From Saccoglossus kowalevskii (Eukaryota; Hemichordata; Enteropneusta; Harrimaniidae): a DNA stretch of 23,237 bases. The notes under the pieces are model-generated. The model saw only the letters and a program-made list of their open reading frames with translations. It was not told where the DNA came from and made no database searches. Location: NCBI RefSeq assembly GCF_000003605.2, contig NW_003142791.1, positions 1-23,237 of the forward strand, given 5' to 3'. Positions 22,665 through 23,237 of the stretch are shown piece by piece. Made by a program: the position numbers and the translations under genes. Positions within the stretch are counted from its first letter, which is position 1, and each line of letters starts with the position of its first letter.

Positions 22665-23237
22665 AGAAAGACAGTCTTGTTAGGAATAGAAAGACAGTCT
22701 TGTTAGGAATAGAAAGACAGTCTTGTTAGGAATAGAAAGACAGTCTTGTTAGGAATAGAAAGACAGTCTTGTTAGGAATAGAAAGACAGTCTAGTTAGGA
22801 ATAGAAAGACAGTCTAGTTAGGAATAGAAAGACAGTCTTGTTAGAAATAGAAAGACAGTCTTGTTAGGAATAGAAAGACAGTCTAGTTAGGAATAGAAAG
22901 ACAGTCTAGTTAGGAATAGAAAGACAGTCTAGTTAGGAATAGAAAGACAGTCTTGTTAGGAATAGAAAGACAGTCTTGTTAGGAATAGAAAGACAGTCTA
23001 GTTAGGAATAGAAAGACAGTCTTGTTAGGAATAGAAAGACAGTCTTGTTAGGAACAGAAAGACAGTCTAGTTAGGAATAGAAAGACAGTCTAGTTAGGAA
23101 TAGAAAGACAGTCTAGTTAGGAATAGAAAGACAGTCTTGTTAGGAATAGAACGACAGTCTAGTTAGGAATAGAAAGACAGTCTAGTTAGGAATAGAAAGA
23201 CAGTATTGTTTAGGAATAGACAGACAGTCTTGTTAGG
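22665..23237 (+). repeat. 828-bp higher-order unit, copy 2, cut by window end (block X copy 2)
   Basis: 573 bases of the second 36-monomer unit are present, and the rest lies beyond the window. Over 22725-23237 it is closer to the distant block at 13716-14228 (identical, including the inserted T near 23210) than to the adjacent copy. Adjacent copies are therefore not the most recent relatives. Confidence 0.88.

Larger units (their letters stand above)
1..23237 (+). repeat. 23-bp satellite array, about 1010 monomers, fills the window
   Basis: One 23-bp unit is repeated head to tail without inversion or interruption. The first copy is bases 1-23. It begins ACAGTCT, has T or A at position 8, carries GTTAGG at positions 9-14 and ends AGAAAG. 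There are 1010 full copies and a 14-base partial. The unit is about 35% G+C, has no CpG, and its + strand is purine-rich (15 of 23) with six G to two C. Coding is excluded. TAG at positions 11-13 is nearly invariant, and because 23 is not a multiple of 3, every + frame meets it within three monomers (69 bases). On the - strand the TTA at positions 10-12 gives TAA with the same effect. No reading frame therefore runs much beyond 69 bases, except modestly next to an indel. Both array ends lie outside the window. I do not recognise the family, and host and chromosomal location cannot be told from the sequence. Confidence 0.99.

Noticed and set aside
1-23237. TTAGG in every monomer, as in the insect telomere repeat
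   Set aside because: It occurs once per 23-bp unit and is not itself tandem, so this is not a telomere. It could still lie near one, but nothing shows that.
1-23237. CRISPR array (short regular repeats)
   Set aside because: There are no unique spacers: the whole period is repeated, with no alternation of constant and variable parts and no cas genes.
1-23237. Repetitive protein-coding gene
   Set aside because: TAG at positions 11-13 and TTA at 10-12 recur in nearly every unit, and the 23-bp period rotates the frame, so all six frames are closed about every 69 bases.
1-23237. Centromeric array with CENP-B boxes
   Set aside because: The CENP-B box needs CpG-containing motifs; the unit has no CpG and no similar sequence. 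Centromere function without CENP-B cannot be judged from sequence.
1-23237. Iteron-type replication origin
   Set aside because: The unit length resembles plasmid iterons, but a thousand copies without a rep gene, AT-rich melting region or DnaA boxes do not fit.
1-23237. Synthetic or low-complexity artefact
   Set aside because: Nested duplicates sharing private substitutions and an inherited insertion show a real history of mutation and copying; only the clustered deletions look like possible artefacts.

Overview
The whole window is one uninterrupted tandem repeat: a 23-bp satellite (long minisatellite) monomer repeated head to tail in one orientation from the first base to the last. I count 1010 complete monomers plus a 14-base partial at the right end. 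The arithmetic closes: 23237 = 1010 x 23 + 7, the last base lies at monomer position 14, and the 23 single-base indels I found (8 insertions, 15 deletions) sum to the required -7. Both ends lie inside the array, so the true array is longer than 23 kb. I see no gene, RNA gene, transposon, CRISPR array or unique sequence.

Organism: nothing identifies a species. A >23-kb pure array of a short AT-rich unit (8 G/C of 23, no CpG in the consensus) is typical of eukaryotic heterochromatin (pericentromeric, subtelomeric or sex-chromosomal) and very unlike bacterial or viral DNA. That is inference from architecture only.

Monomer: position 1 is the A of ACAGTCT at base 1; the unit ends AGAAAG at base 23. 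Most variation is at three sites: position 8 (T or A), position 6 (C or A) and position 17 (T or C). I use these names: W1 = C6/T8, W2 = C6/A8, W3 = A6/T8, suffix c = C17. W1 and W2 make up most of the array and W3 is a clear minority.

Layout: the order of W1/W2/W3/c monomers, plus rare private substitutions and indels, acts as a barcode. It shows that the array is a mosaic of duplicated blocks of about 240 to 650 bp, identical or nearly so, at offsets of whole numbers of monomers: 21, 36, 62, 96, 105, 114, 140, 388, 392, 399, 400 and 455. Left part (1-11.5 kb): blocks at 170/9350, 2228/4850/11010, 3562/4045, 3792/6208, 5209/6636 and 7036/10256, with only three indels. Right part (11.5-23.2 kb): blocks at 13716/22725, 16144/18347, 21837/22665 and a link 4022/14485, with 20 indels, mostly in five tight clusters. 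Four block pairs share an offset near 9 kb, hinting at an old large duplication that has since gained and lost monomers. This is the expected record of unequal exchange or replication-based amplification.

Nothing here works as a multi-gene system. The points of interest are the mosaic history, the indel clusters (possible assembly errors), the allele linkage at positions 6 and 8, and a short dyad repeated about a thousand times. Everything was read by eye; block limits are the nearest mismatch I could see.
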